Of a stretch of DNA of 64,000 nt, positions 18,383 through 27,334 are shown piece after piece. Both the position numbers and the translations under genes were made by a program. Within the stretch, counting starts at the first letter, position 1. Every line of letters starts with the position of its first letter. The stretch is taken from assembly GCA_000179315.1 (NCBI GenBank), contig ADZZ01000278.1, forward strand, positions 98,884-162,883, given 5' to 3'. Origin of the DNA: a delta proteobacterium NaphS2 (GTDB lineage: Bacteria > Desulfobacterota > DSM-4660 > Desulfatiglandales > Desulfatiglandaceae). The notes under the pieces are model-generated. The model ran no database searches. It saw nothing but the letters and a program-made list of their open reading frames with translations, and was not told the origin of the DNA.

Positions 18383-20407
18383 ATGAAAACAATTGTTCTG
18401 GCCTATCACAATATCGGCTGTACCGGGATCAAAGCGCTGCTTAAAAACGGCTTTGACATTAAAGCGGTGTTTACCCACAAGGATGACCCCAAAGAAAACA
18501 TATGGTTTGACGCCGTGGCCGAACTTGCCGCCCGGAAACATATTCCGGTCTACGCACCCGATGACATCAACCATCCCCTCTGGGTGCAGAAAATTCGGGA
18601 GCTGGCGCCGGAAATTCTGTTCTCTTTCTATTATCGAAACCTGGTGCGGTCCCCGATTCTGGATATTCCCGCCAAAGGGTGTCTGAATCTTCACGGCAGC
18701 CTGCTGCCCCGCTATCGCGGGCGCGTTCCCATCAACTGGGCACTGATAAATGGTGAAAAAAGAACCGGCGTAACCCTTCACTACATGACCACCAGGCCGG
18801 ATGACGGCGATATGGTCAGCCAGGTTGAAATAGAGATATCAGAAAATGACACGGCCGCCACGCTTCACGAAAAAGCGGCTGGGGCCGCCGGCGACATGCT
18901 GGATGAGATCCTTCCCAAGCTGAAGGCCGGTTCCGCCCCAAGAATCCCGCAGGACCATTCAAAGGCTTCCTATTACGGTGGGCGCAGGCCAAGTGACGGC
19001 GAAATCAACTGGGATGTGCCCGCGCACCGGATCAGAAACCTGGTTCGGGCGGTGACGCGTCCTTTTCCCGGGGCTTTCAGCCATATGGGGGATCGGAAAT
19101 GCCTTTTCTGGGCCGTCAGTGAGGTGGCGGGAGACGACGGGGCCAAACCGGGGACGGTGATTTCGGTGGCGCCGTTGGTGGTCGTCTGTAAAACGGGGGC
19201 GGTTCGCATTGAAACGGCCCAACAGGCGGACGACGTCCCCATGGATGGCGCCCAGATGGCAGTCCAGATGGGGCTCGTTGAAGGTATGCGGTTTGGAAAA
19301 CGGGCCAGCGACCGAATTCTGGCCGCACGTAAAAAGCGGGTGCTGATCCTGGGCGTGGACGGTTTCATCGGCAATGCCCTGAGTGAACGGCTCCTGGAAG
19401 ACGGTCGGTACGAAGTCCACGGCATGGATCTGCATTCCAAATATGTGGAACGGTTCATGGGCGCACCCGGCTTTCATTTCGACGAAGGGGATATTTCCAT
19501 TCACAGGGAGTGGATCGAATACCACATCCGAAAGTGCGACATCGTGATTCCATTGGTGGCCATTGCCACGCCCATCGAATATACCCGGAACCCCTTACGC
19601 GTATTTGAACTGGATTTCGAAGAGAACCTGCGCGTGGTGCGGTACTGTGTGAAATACGGCAAGCGGGTCATTTTCCCTTCCACCTCCGAAGTCTACGGCA
19701 TGTGCGATGACGATGACTTTGACGAGGATACCTCCAGACTGATCCTGGGACCCATTCGCATGCAGCGGTGGATCTATTCCTGCAGCAAACAGCTGCTGGA
19801 CCGCGTTATCTGGGCCTACGGCCGCCAGAAGAATCTGAAGTTCACCCTTTTCAGGCCTTTCAACTGGATCGGTCCCCGGCTGGACAGTCTCATGAGCGCC
19901 CGGATCGGCAGTTCCAGAGCCATTACCCAGCTGATCTTAAACCTGGTGGAAGGAACGCCCATTCAGCTGGTGGATTCCGGCAATCAGAAAAGATGTTTCA
20001 CGGATGTCACGGACGGCGTGGAATGCCTTTACCGGATTATCGAAAATAAAGGGGACGTCTGCGACGGCCGGATCATCAATATCGGAAATCCGGAAAATGA
20101 GGCCAGCATTCGATCCCTGGCGGAACTGCTGGTGGAAAAATTCAACCGGCACCCCCTGAAAGAGCGATTTCCACCCTTTGCCGGTTTGCGGGAAGTCGAA
20201 AGCCGCACTTACTATGGCGAAGGGTATCAGGACATGGCACACCGTAAGCCCAGTATTCGCAATGCGAAACATCTGCTGGACTGGGAACCGACCGTGCCTC
20301 TGGAGACTTCCGTTGAGGAGACCCTTGATTATTTTCTGCGCGAAGCCATCCGGTCGGGGGATTTCGATACGGCGCCGGATGACGAAAAAAGCGATCAGGA
20401 CATATAG
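18383..20407 (+). CDS. arnA: bifunctional UDP-L-Ara4N formyltransferase / UDP-glucuronate decarboxylase
   Basis: About 674 residues, the expected ArnA length (E. coli 660). The ATG at 18383 has AAAGGA ten bases upstream. The N-terminal half is the formyltransferase domain, with the Asn and His of [14 protein letters not shown] and the Asp in TRPDDGD as catalytic residues. The C-terminal half is an SDR-type oxidative decarboxylase: [20 protein letters not shown] (NAD loop), PSTSEVYG (catalytic Ser/Glu region), and YSCSKQ (Tyr-x3-Lys pair). It makes the 4-keto sugar used by ArnB and then formylates the amino product before ArnC. Both active sites appear complete. Confidence 0.92.
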   Translation: MKTIVLAYHNIGCTGIKALLKNGFDIKAVFTHKDDPKENIWFDAVAELAARKHIPVYAPDDINHPLWVQKIRELAPEILFSFYYRNLVRSPILDIPAKGCLNLHGSLLPRYRGRVPINWALINGEKRTGVTLHYMTTRPDDGDMVSQVEIEISENDTAATLHEKAAGAAGDMLDEILPKLKAGSAPRIPQDHSKASYYGGRRPSDGEINWDVPAHRIRNLVRAVTRPFPGAFSHMGDRKCLFWAVSEVAGDDGAKPGTVISVAPLVVVCKTGAVRIETAQQADDVPMDGAQMAVQMGLVEGMRFGKRASDRILAARKKRVLILGVDGFIGNALSERLLEDGRYEVHGMDLHSKYVERFMGAPGFHFDEGDISIHREWIEYHIRKCDIVIPLVAIATPIEYTRNPLRVFELDFEENLRVVRYCVKYGKRVIFPSTSEVYGMCDDDDFDEDTSRLILGPIRMQRWIYSCSKQLLDRVIWAYGRQKNLKFTLFRPFNWIGPRLDSLMSARIGSSRAITQLILNLVEGTPIQLVDSGNQKRCFTDVTDGVECLYRIIENKGDVCDGRIINIGNPENEASIRSLAELLVEKFNRHPLKERFPPFAGLREVESRTYYGEGYQDMAHRKPSIRNAKHLLDWEPTVPLETSVEETLDYFLREAIRSGDFDTAPDDEKSDQDI

Positions 20408-20430
20408 GGTTAAAGGATCGGTACCCTCTC

Positions 20431-21333
20431 ATGGACATCGGCCTGCGTATTGACGTGGATACACTGCGGGGAACGCGGTATGGGATTCCCGCCCTGGGAA
20501 ATCTTCTGGCAAAACACGGCATTTCGGCATCCTTCTTTTTTTCCGTGGGACCGGACAACATGGGCCGTCATTTATGGCGCCTGCTTCGGCCGCGGTTCTT
20601 ATGGAAGATGATGCGAACCCGGGGCCCCAGCCTGTATGGGTGGGACATCCTTCTAAGGGGAACCGCCTGGCCGGGACCGGTCATCGCACAAAAGGTGCCC
20701 CATTTGATCGGCCGGATTGCGCGGGCCGGCCACGAAACAGGGCTTCATTGCTGGGATCATCACGCGTGGCAAAACAGAATCGACGTCATGAGCGCCCGGG
20801 AGATTTCCCAATCTCTGAACCGGGGGGTTGCCGCTCTGACTCGAATCCTGGGCCGAACACCAACGTGCTCCGCGGTTCCCGCCTGGAAATGCCGGGACCG
20901 GGTGCTGCTTGAAAAAACACATTTTCCCTTCACCTACAACAGCGATTGTCGGGGCCGAAGCATTTTCTATCCCGCGGTTGCCGGAAAACCCCTTTCCCAG
21001 CCACAGATTCCCGTAACCCTTCCCACCTATGACGAAGCCGTGGGACACGGGGGCGTAACCACTCGCAATTATAATGATTACATGCTCTCTCAAATCACCG
21101 GCACCGGGCTGAATGTTCTGACAATTCATGCCGAGGTGGAAGGAATCGCCTGCCTGGATATGTTTGAGCGGTTCCTTTTATCCCTCCGCTCCATGGGCGG
21201 GAACATGGTCCCTTTGGGTCAATTGCTGAAACACACCACGCACATCGAAACCGCCGTGATAGAACCTCGGGAAATGCCCGGTCGTGAGGGCTGGTTGGCA
21301 TGTCAGACCGAATGGCATGGCGAAAACTGTTAG
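20431..21333 (+). CDS. arnD: undecaprenyl-phosphate L-Ara4FN deformylase
   Basis: A 300-residue NodB-type polysaccharide deacetylase fold. GLRIDVDTLRGTR carries the motif Asp and ETGLHCWDHHAWQN the metal-binding histidines, with the later LTIHAEVEG motif. Order and content match ArnD, which removes the formyl group from the lipid-linked sugar before it is flipped. It lies 23 bp after arnA and its end overlaps the start of arnT. Confidence 0.86.
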   Translation: MDIGLRIDVDTLRGTRYGIPALGNLLAKHGISASFFFSVGPDNMGRHLWRLLRPRFLWKMMRTRGPSLYGWDILLRGTAWPGPVIAQKVPHLIGRIARAGHETGLHCWDHHAWQNRIDVMSAREISQSLNRGVAALTRILGRTPTCSAVPAWKCRDRVLLEKTHFPFTYNSDCRGRSIFYPAVAGKPLSQPQIPVTLPTYDEAVGHGGVTTRNYNDYMLSQITGTGLNVLTIHAEVEGIACLDMFERFLLSLRSMGGNMVPLGQLLKHTTHIETAVIEPREMPGREGWLACQTEWHGENC

Positions 21334-22988
21334 ATGCTATGAAAAAATCCGCTCTCATACTGCTGTTGCTTTTCTGCGTCGTTTACCTGCTCCCTTTGGG
21401 CATCCGTCCCATGACCATTCCCGACGAATCACGGTACGGAGAAATCCCCAGGGAGATGCTTGCTTCCGGCGACTGGGTGGTTCCCAAGCTGAATGGCTTG
21501 AAATATTTTGAGAAACCGGTGCTGGGGTACTGGGTCAATGCCCTCTCCATTTCCCTGTTCGGCGAAAACCGCTTTGCCATCCGCCTGCCTTCCGCCCTGG
21601 CCGCGGGTATAACCGCGCTCATGCTTTTTTTTCTATGCAGGCGTTTTTCAAAAACCCCTTTTAGCGGAATACTGGCCGCCGGTATCTATCTCACCTGTCT
21701 GGTGGTATTTGCCCTTGGGATCATCGGCATCCTGGACAGCCTCCTGACGCTGTTTTTGACGGGCGCTCTGGTCTTTTTTTTTCACGGACACCACGCAAAA
21801 ACAAGAAAAAAAAGGGGCCTCTTTCTGGCTCTCTTCGGCGGATTCTGTGCACTGGCATTTCTGGTCAAGGGGTTTCTTGCATTTGCCGTGCCGGTGATCA
21901 CCATTTTCCCTTTTCTTCTCTGGGAACGCCGTTTCAAGGAATTTATGAAGGACATGTGGATTCCCCTGCTGGCGGCTATCGTGGTGGCGGCGCCGTGGTG
22001 CATCCTGATCCATCTTCGTGAAGGGGATTTCTGGCGCTACTTCGTCGTCGTGGAACATATCAATAGATTTTTCACACCCATGGCGGGACAACACCCGGAA
22101 CCCTTCTGGTACTTTTTGCCCATCCTGGCAGGCGGCACGCTGCCATGGTTCTTTGTGTTTCCTGCCGCGGCCGGTGGCATCAAAAAATTTTCCTTGAAAG
22201 ATTCTTTCTTTCGTTTTCTGATCTGCTGGTTTCTCTTTCCTTTCATCTTTTTTTCAGCCTGCAGCGGAAAATTAATCCCCTATATTCTCCCTTGCTTTTC
22301 ACCCCTGGCGGTATTGTGTTCCATGGGGCTGACGCGGTATTTTGAATCGGGCAGGCGAAAAACATTTGATATTTCAGCGTTCTTTTTTGGCGTCGTCACC
22401 GCTCTTGCGGGCCTTTTTCTTGCCGCCAGCCTGGGGGCTGATTTTCCCTGGAGACCCATTTACGGGATCCAGGAACACGCTAAAGGGATTATGGCCGTTA
22501 TCGGCTTTTTCATCTGGAGCGCTTTGAGCTTTTGGGCTGCAACGGCTGCAAAGCCCGCAAAAAAATTGTGGCTTTATGGTTCGGCGTGTGTGGTGCTGCT
22601 GGCCGGCGTCCCCTGCATCCTGCCGGACCGCATTTTTGACGGGAAGGCGCCGGAGACTTTGCTCACCCGCAATGCCTCGAAGGTGGCGCCCGGAACCCCG
22701 CTCGTATCGGACGCTTACCTGGTCCACGCCCTATGCTGGTTTTATAAACGAGATAATGTCTATCTTCTGGAAAAAAGTGGTGAACTGGGTTACGGCGTTC
22801 ACCATGATCCGAACCAAACGTCACGTCTTCTGACCCTGAAGGATTTTGGGGCAATGGTAAAAAACAATTCTCTAAAGGAAAGGGTGATTCTGGTGGTTGA
22901 AGAAGAAACATACCAGCGGTATGAAAAACTCTTGCCGTCCCCCCGCTTTTTGGACCGGTCGGATGGTTTCGTGTTTGCACAATATTGA
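21300..22988 (+). CDS. arnT: lipid A L-Ara4N transferase
   Basis: A 562-residue integral membrane glycosyltransferase (GT83, PMT-like), close to E. coli ArnT in length (550). The first periplasmic loop has the catalytic-type DESRYGEIPREMLASGDWVVP, followed by LNGLKYFEKPVLGYW, nearly identical in pattern to known ArnT. Around ten further hydrophobic segments follow, then a soluble periplasmic C-terminus. It moves L-Ara4N from undecaprenyl phosphate to lipid A phosphates in the periplasm, lowering surface negative charge and polymyxin binding. The first ATG overlaps arnD by 34 nt; an alternative start at 21339 (MKKSALILLL) would give a shorter signal-like start. Confidence 0.88.
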   Translation: MSDRMAWRKLLDAMKKSALILLLLFCVVYLLPLGIRPMTIPDESRYGEIPREMLASGDWVVPKLNGLKYFEKPVLGYWVNALSISLFGENRFAIRLPSALAAGITALMLFFLCRRFSKTPFSGILAAGIYLTCLVVFALGIIGILDSLLTLFLTGALVFFFHGHHAKTRKKRGLFLALFGGFCALAFLVKGFLAFAVPVITIFPFLLWERRFKEFMKDMWIPLLAAIVVAAPWCILIHLREGDFWRYFVVVEHINRFFTPMAGQHPEPFWYFLPILAGGTLPWFFVFPAAAGGIKKFSLKDSFFRFLICWFLFPFIFFSACSGKLIPYILPCFSPLAVLCSMGLTRYFESGRRKTFDISAFFFGVVTALAGLFLAASLGADFPWRPIYGIQEHAKGIMAVIGFFIWSALSFWAATAAKPAKKLWLYGSACVVLLAGVPCILPDRIFDGKAPETLLTRNASKVAPGTPLVSDAYLVHALCWFYKRDNVYLLEKSGELGYGVHHDPNQTSRLLTLKDFGAMVKNNSLKERVILVVEEETYQRYEKLLPSPRFLDRSDGFVFAQY

Positions 22989-23073
22989 ATCAAGAAACGG
23001 TCCACAATGCCTGATGCGGCATGTTGTTGACACGGTTTCCGGGGTTGTTAGGATGCTTTTTTCAGGATCAGGG

Positions 23074-23226
23074 TGTAAAATTCAGCGTGTGCTGGCACAG
23101 ACCAAGGAATCCGTCAATGAAGGAAACAGCCTGGCCCATGCGCTTGGCAGGCACCCAAGGATCTTTTCCGATGTCTATATCAACATGGTACGGGCGGGGG
23201 AAGCATCCGGGTCCCTTGAATTGGCA
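23074..23226 (+). pseudogene. gspF fragment fused to the CRISPR array end
   Basis: About 50 codons match the first cytoplasmic domain of type II secretion protein GspF: KIQRVLAQTKESVNEG, NSLAHALGRHPRIF, and VYINMVRAGEASGSLEL. The similarity stops abruptly about 13 bp before the truncated outermost CRISPR repeat. No other gsp gene is present, so this is a leftover from a deletion or recombination event. The frame runs open into the array only because the repeats lack stops in that frame. Confidence 0.6.
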
Positions 23227-23239
23227 TTCCCAAAATTGA

Positions 23240-24241
23240 CCCGCATGGGGGGCGACCTGGCGCCCTCAAAAGTAAGTGGCGTTGCGCTCGTTTCAATCCA
23301 CGCCCCCGCATGGGGGGCGACGTGCAAAGATCTTCTCATAATCCAAAGGCTTCAGGTTTCAATCCACGCCCCCGCATGGGGGGCGACATTACTGCGCCAG
23401 CGTCAGGCGTTTGCTTCCTCGTTTCAATCCACGCCCCCGCATGGGGGGCGACAGGAGTTGGCCCCAACAGCTCAACCAAGTTCATGTTTCAATCCACGCC
23501 CCCGCATGGGGGGCGACTCAACGAGGTCGTTTTCCTCGATGGCTTCCGCTGGTTTCAATCCACGCCCCCGCATGGGGGGCGACTGGCAAGACCGGCCAAT
23601 GCGGTGCCGATGGCTAGTTTCAATCCACGCCCCCGCATGGGGGGCGACACATCCTCCACAATGATCCGCGGGTTATGCCGGGTTTCAATCCACGCCCCCG
23701 CATGGGGGGCGACTAAGAGGGATGTTCCAAAGATTCCGGTGGAGTTGTTTCAATCCACGCCCCCGCATGGGGGGCGACGCTGCACCTCAAGGGCGATTCG
23801 TATACCTGGGAAGGTTTCAATCCACGCCCCCGCATGGGGGGCGACAAGCAAAAACCACTCGTTCGCAACGGTAACGGCAGTTTCAATCCACGCCCCCGCA
23901 TGGGGGGCGACGTCTTTCTCATGTCGTTCTGTTCGCACCAACATCTGTTTCAATCCACGCCCCCGCATGGGGGGCGACGTTATTTCAGGTGAGGATATCA
24001 TACCGGGTGCCGTGTTTCAATCCACGCCCCCGCATGGGGGGCGACCGTCTTATTCAGCAATCCTTGACGCCAACATATGTTTCAATCCACGCCCCCGCAT
24101 GGGGGGCGACTTCTTTGTCAGATCGTTTGGCAAGATAAATCCCGTTTCAATCCACGCCCCCGCATGGGGGGCGACGACGTATTTGTCCGGCATATCGGCA
24201 AATTTCTCGGTTTCAATCCACGCCCCCGCATGGGGGGCGAC
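23240..24241 (-). CRISPR. CRISPR array, type I-C-like, 15 full repeats plus one truncated
   Basis: Fifteen identical 32-bp repeats start at 23290, 23356, 23421, 23486, 23552, 23617, 23682, 23747, 23814, 23880, 23947, 24014, 24079, 24144 and 24210. The plus strand reads GTTTCAATCCACGCC then CCCGCATGGGGGGCGAC. The fourteen spacers between them are 33-35 nt. Read on the minus strand the repeat ends in TGGATTGAAAC, the usual I-C handle, so transcription runs right to left from a leader next to cas2. At the distal end, 23240-23256 holds only the last 17 bp of a repeat, followed by a 33-nt spacer (23257-23289), so a fifteenth spacer survives. The hairpin arms CGCCCCC/GGGGGCG lie inside each repeat. 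Spacer targets could not be searched here. Confidence 0.98.
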
Positions 24242-24470
24242 CTCAGCGCTGAAACACGCTGAATTCAAAGCGTTTTCTTGGGGACTTGCGCGATCCCCAT
24301 AAAAAATTCCTCCTTTCATGTCCATGCAGACAATGGACATCTGCAACCAGTTGATTTTGTATAAAAAATCCAATCGCGAACCAAGCAGAGATATATAGCC
24401 GAAATCCAATGTCGTTCCAATGGGTTATGGAATAGCCCCAAAAAACGGACAACCGGTTCGCGCGGGTCTC
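24242..24470 (-). promoter_or_regulatory. CRISPR leader
   Basis: The 229 bp between the first (newest) repeat and the cas2 stop. On the minus strand it holds a promoter-like pair (24392-24420), two copies of ATTGGATTT 36 bp apart (24403-24410 and 24367-24374 cores), a perfect 8-bp inverted repeat ATGTCCAT/ATGGACAT with 7-nt spacing (24318-24340), and GGGGA/TCCCC arms near 24280-24298. There is also a strong AAAGGAGG with an 11-codon frame at 24265-24300. The inverted repeat could be a protein or hairpin signal for integration; that is inference. Confidence 0.75.
24392..24420 (-). promoter_or_regulatory. candidate pre-crRNA promoter in the leader
   Basis: On the minus strand TTGGAA, 17 bp, TATATA. 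The start would lie near 24385, about 145 nt before the first repeat. Spacing is ideal and both boxes match four of six consensus bases. Confidence 0.4.
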
Positions 24471-24764
24471 CTAAACAATGAGGGGACCTTCAGGATCTGC
24501 CACTTCCTTGATTCCGATATGCTCCACACGGCGTCTCCAGTTGGCCCCCAGGAAATAGAAACGAAGGCTGTCTTCCTTTGGATCAATTTCGTCAATCAGT
24601 TTTTGTCGAAATGCGGTCCACTTTCCGGGATCCACCATACATTCGAACACCGATAGCTGAACGCGCTGGCCATGATCCTTACAAACTTTCGCGACCCTGC
24701 GGAGACGTTTGGCCCCTTCGGGTGAAACTGTTGACACATCGTAGCTGACAACCACCAGCATCAT
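24471..24764 (-). CDS. cas2: CRISPR adaptation nuclease-fold protein Cas2
   Basis: A 97-residue ferredoxin-fold protein: MLVVVSYDVSTVSPEGAKRL with the conserved first-strand Asp, RRVAKVCKDHGQRVQLSVFEC, and DSLRFYFLGANWRRRVEHIG. This is the form typical of I-C loci. It makes the central dimer of the Cas1-Cas2 integrase. It follows cas1 by 6 bp and ends next to the leader, the normal place. Confidence 0.95.
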   Translation of the reverse strand: MMLVVVSYDVSTVSPEGAKRLRRVAKVCKDHGQRVQLSVFECMVDPGKWTAFRQKLIDEIDPKEDSLRFYFLGANWRRRVEHIGIKEVADPEGPLIV

Positions 24765-24770
24765 TGCCTC

Positions 24771-25802
24771 CTATTTCCAGATAAATGGCGGGTAGCCGTC
24801 CAGATCATCTCTGAAGTAGCGGGCCAGCAAAAGCGCCTGAATGAAGAACAGCATACCAATGGTCAGCTTCTCTTCAATAAACGGGTGAAGTATTTCATCC
24901 TGCTTTCGTTTTTGATAAGCCACAAGAACCGTCTTTCGTGTTTCATCATCCATCAGGACCGCCCCGGATTCGCTCTCCGTGAAACCACCTTCCCGGAGCT
25001 TATTCAGGTTGATCAATGACAAAACCAGCCGGTCCGCCACAAATGGACGGAATTCTTCCATCATATCCAATGCCAGTCCCGGTCTTCCCGGGCGGTCCCT
25101 GTGCAAGAAACCGACGGCAGGATCCAACCCCACGGATTCAAGAGCCGACCGGACGTCATGAACCAGCAGGGTGTATATAAAAGACAACAAACAATTCACC
25201 CGGTCGAGGGGCGGCCTTCGATTTCTTTCCTTGAAAACAAAGGCATCTTTTTGGTTTACAATCAAATGATTAAAGACGCTGAAATAGACGCGGGCCGCCT
25301 CCCCTTCAATCCCGCGAAGGCTGTTCAGGGGTAGGCCCGAATTGAGATTTTCCAATGAATGGCTCAAGCGGACCACGGATCCTTGCACTTCAGCATGGTT
25401 TATCTTGTCGCCATGATCCCTGAGTCCCCTTTTCAGCACCGTGCGGCAGTTGGCCAATTTTCCGGTGAGCACCCACCTGGACATGCGGGCCGATTCATCC
25501 ATATCATCGGCGCGGCGATACTGTTCCCGTCTCAAAAACACGTTGCCGGATACCGGACCCTGAACCCGGGCCAGGAACCGGCCCTGCTCGGACAAGAAGC
25601 TGATGGCGACGTCCCTTTCCGCGCAAAATCCCATCAGAAAGGGGCTGCAAAGCACATTGCCGAAACAGACGATTCCGTCAAGGGTGTGGATGGGTACCCG
25701 CAGCCGAATTTTCTTTTCCACCTTCACCAGTACGGTTTCGCCTTCTTTTGACAGATACGCGCCCTGGGTGGTGACAAAAAGCGTGTTCAAGTGTTTTTTC
25801 AT
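24771..25802 (-). CDS. cas1: CRISPR integrase Cas1, I-C type
   Basis: A 343-residue Cas1. The metal site is visible: Glu in LRGIEGEAARVYF (Glu166/Glu168), His234 in GFLHRDRPGRPGL and Asp246 in LALDMMEEFRPFVADR. The N-terminal beta domain begins MKKHLNTLFVTTQGAYLSK, typical of the I-C (Dvulg) group. It catalyses the two strand transfers of a new spacer into the leader-repeat junction. Between cas4 (50 bp upstream) and cas2. Confidence 0.96.
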   Translation of the reverse strand: MKKHLNTLFVTTQGAYLSKEGETVLVKVEKKIRLRVPIHTLDGIVCFGNVLCSPFLMGFCAERDVAISFLSEQGRFLARVQGPVSGNVFLRREQYRRADDMDESARMSRWVLTGKLANCRTVLKRGLRDHGDKINHAEVQGSVVRLSHSLENLNSGLPLNSLRGIEGEAARVYFSVFNHLIVNQKDAFVFKERNRRPPLDRVNCLLSFIYTLLVHDVRSALESVGLDPAVGFLHRDRPGRPGLALDMMEEFRPFVADRLVLSLINLNKLREGGFTESESGAVLMDDETRKTVLVAYQKRKQDEILHPFIEEKLTIGMLFFIQALLLARYFRDDLDGYPPFIWK

Positions 25803-25852
25803 ATGTAATTATTCCTGATGCAAAGCGTTGCTCTCCAATTTTTAACAATGTC

Positions 25853-26491
25853 CTATTCCAACAGCTTCTTGAAATATAAATCCACCGAGGTTTTGCCGTT
25901 AGATGTCTTCGGAAGGCAAAGGCTTTTCATGGAACAGGTATCGCATTTTTTCTCATAGCGTGCCGTTGGGGTTGTCCCGGAATCAATGAGGTCATGAACT
26001 TTCCGGGCTGTTTCAAAGGTGAGCCGGCGCAAGGCATCATCAAATACCACATCAAGCCTGCGGCGGGTCTTCCCGTAAAAAAGCGCCCCATTTTCGACAG
26101 GGTGGCCAAGCATCTCTTCAAGGCAGAGGGCCTGGGCGCAGAGCTGAACCTTGTCGGAGTCATTTTTTTTAGGCTTTCCCCGCTTGTACTCCACTGGAAA
26201 CGGCACCCATTTCCCTTGCTTACCTCCACTAAGATGAAACTCCACCACATCGGCTTTGCCTGAAACGCCGAGGTGCCGGGATTGAAGGGGCAGGCTGTAC
26301 GCCACTCGGATCCGTCCCATGTCTTTGCTGTCTCCCCGGTCCACCCGTTCATGCATGATACGGCCTTCTGCTGTGAATCTGTTCTCAGCCCAGAGTTGTT
26401 CAACATGAATCAGGGCGCACTGCCGTTCGCAGAACAGCATGTGCTGGAGCGCCGACAACTGGATGAATTCACTTTCAGGAAATTTTTTCAT
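25853..26491 (-). CDS. cas4: CRISPR spacer-processing nuclease Cas4
   Basis: A 212-residue RecB-type exonuclease with an Fe-S cluster. Cys21 (in FCERQC) and Cys183, Cys186 and Cys192 (CDTCSMKSLC) are the cluster ligands. His47, Asp81 (GKADVVEF), Glu101 and Lys103 (PVEYKRGKP) form the nuclease site. Cas4 trims prespacers and checks the PAM side with Cas1. Its ATG lies inside the stop codon of the upstream fic gene (ATGA overlap), so its translation is likely coupled to fic. Confidence 0.95.
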   Translation of the reverse strand: MKKFPESEFIQLSALQHMLFCERQCALIHVEQLWAENRFTAEGRIMHERVDRGDSKDMGRIRVAYSLPLQSRHLGVSGKADVVEFHLSGGKQGKWVPFPVEYKRGKPKKNDSDKVQLCAQALCLEEMLGHPVENGALFYGKTRRRLDVVFDDALRRLTFETARKVHDLIDSGTTPTARYEKKCDTCSMKSLCLPKTSNGKTSVDLYFKKLLE

Positions 26492-27306
26492 GTCGATAAA
26501 TTGTTCCTGGCCTCCTGGATTTTCCGGATTTCCGCCACCAGGGACAGAGATAGCCCCCAGGCCTTCTCACAGAAGGCGGCAAAGGGCTCCAAGGCATCTG
26601 GGCAGGGCAGCAGATCGTTGCCTCTTTTTATCTGCCCCGCGGTAAAGTGGTATGCAGACAGGGCATCAATATACTGCTTCCGTTCTTCTCTGGGGATCAC
26701 CACTGGGGGAAGGCCGGCCTTGAGAACGGGAATATTGGCGATAAGCCTTGCCAGCCTCCCGTTGCCGTCAAAAAAAGGATGAATGCGGACAAAGGAGACA
26801 TGGAGTCTGACATAGGCATCCATGGCCAGACGGCTGTCCTCAGGTTTAATGGAATTGATGATTCCATGATACAGTCTGAACCATTTTTCCATGAGCCCGG
26901 GCACGTCCCCGGGAGGGGCATATTCAAACACCACCTGCCTTCCACCCACAACCGCCACTGTCGAATTGGGCTCCTTTTTCCATCCCCCCACCGGCTTGTA
27001 CACATCAACAATTTTCTGAACCTGAACGGCTTTGTGAAGAGAGAACAATTGCTCTTCGGTGAACGCGCCGCCTGCTTCCACCAGTTCATAGACCAGATCA
27101 ATGGCCCTGGCATGGCCCACCACCTCTTCATGGTCTTTCAGGGGTTTCCCGGAAACCGTCAGCCCCTCTTCCAGCACAAAGGCGGTTTCCCCCAATGTCA
27201 GGGTATTGCCCTCAATTGCCGTGGAGGTGTGGGTCCAGAGATTGCGGAGCTGGACCATGAGGGCTTTTTGGAGGTCTTTGTCGAGGTTTTTTAAAAAGTC
27301 AAACAT
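26488..27306 (-). CDS. Fic-domain AMP-transferase inside the cas operon
   Basis: A 272-residue Fic protein. The catalytic motif HPFFDGNGRLAR lies at residues 176-187 and is complete (His176, phosphate-binding GNGR). The N-terminal helix carries STAIEGN at 28-34, the inhibitory motif of class II Fic proteins, whose Glu blocks ATP binding until relieved. The region between, with the FEYAPPGDVP flap, also matches. A C-terminal helical region of ~70 residues follows. It overlaps cas4 by 4 nt and starts 28 bp from the end of an IS630 element that separates it from cas3. Fic enzymes usually attach AMP to hydroxyl groups of target proteins. Target unknown; no separate antitoxin is needed because the inhibitor helix is in cis. 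Confidence 0.9.
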   Translation of the reverse strand: MFDFLKNLDKDLQKALMVQLRNLWTHTSTAIEGNTLTLGETAFVLEEGLTVSGKPLKDHEEVVGHARAIDLVYELVEAGGAFTEEQLFSLHKAVQVQKIVDVYKPVGGWKKEPNSTVAVVGGRQVVFEYAPPGDVPGLMEKWFRLYHGIINSIKPEDSRLAMDAYVRLHVSFVRIHPFFDGNGRLARLIANIPVLKAGLPPVVIPREERKQYIDALSAYHFTAGQIKRGNDLLPCPDALEPFAAFCEKAWGLSLSLVAEIRKIQEARNNLST

Positions 27307-27334
27307 CGTCCAACCTATAGGGCGTACCGAAATA

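Noticed and set aside
23257..24209. Identity of spacer targets
   Set aside because: No spacer could be matched by eye to a phage or plasmid; a database search of the 15 spacers would be needed.
22897..24302. Long open frames running through the CRISPR array on both strands
   Set aside because: They arise because the 32-bp repeats lack stops in some frames; the predicted peptides are just translated repeats and spacers.
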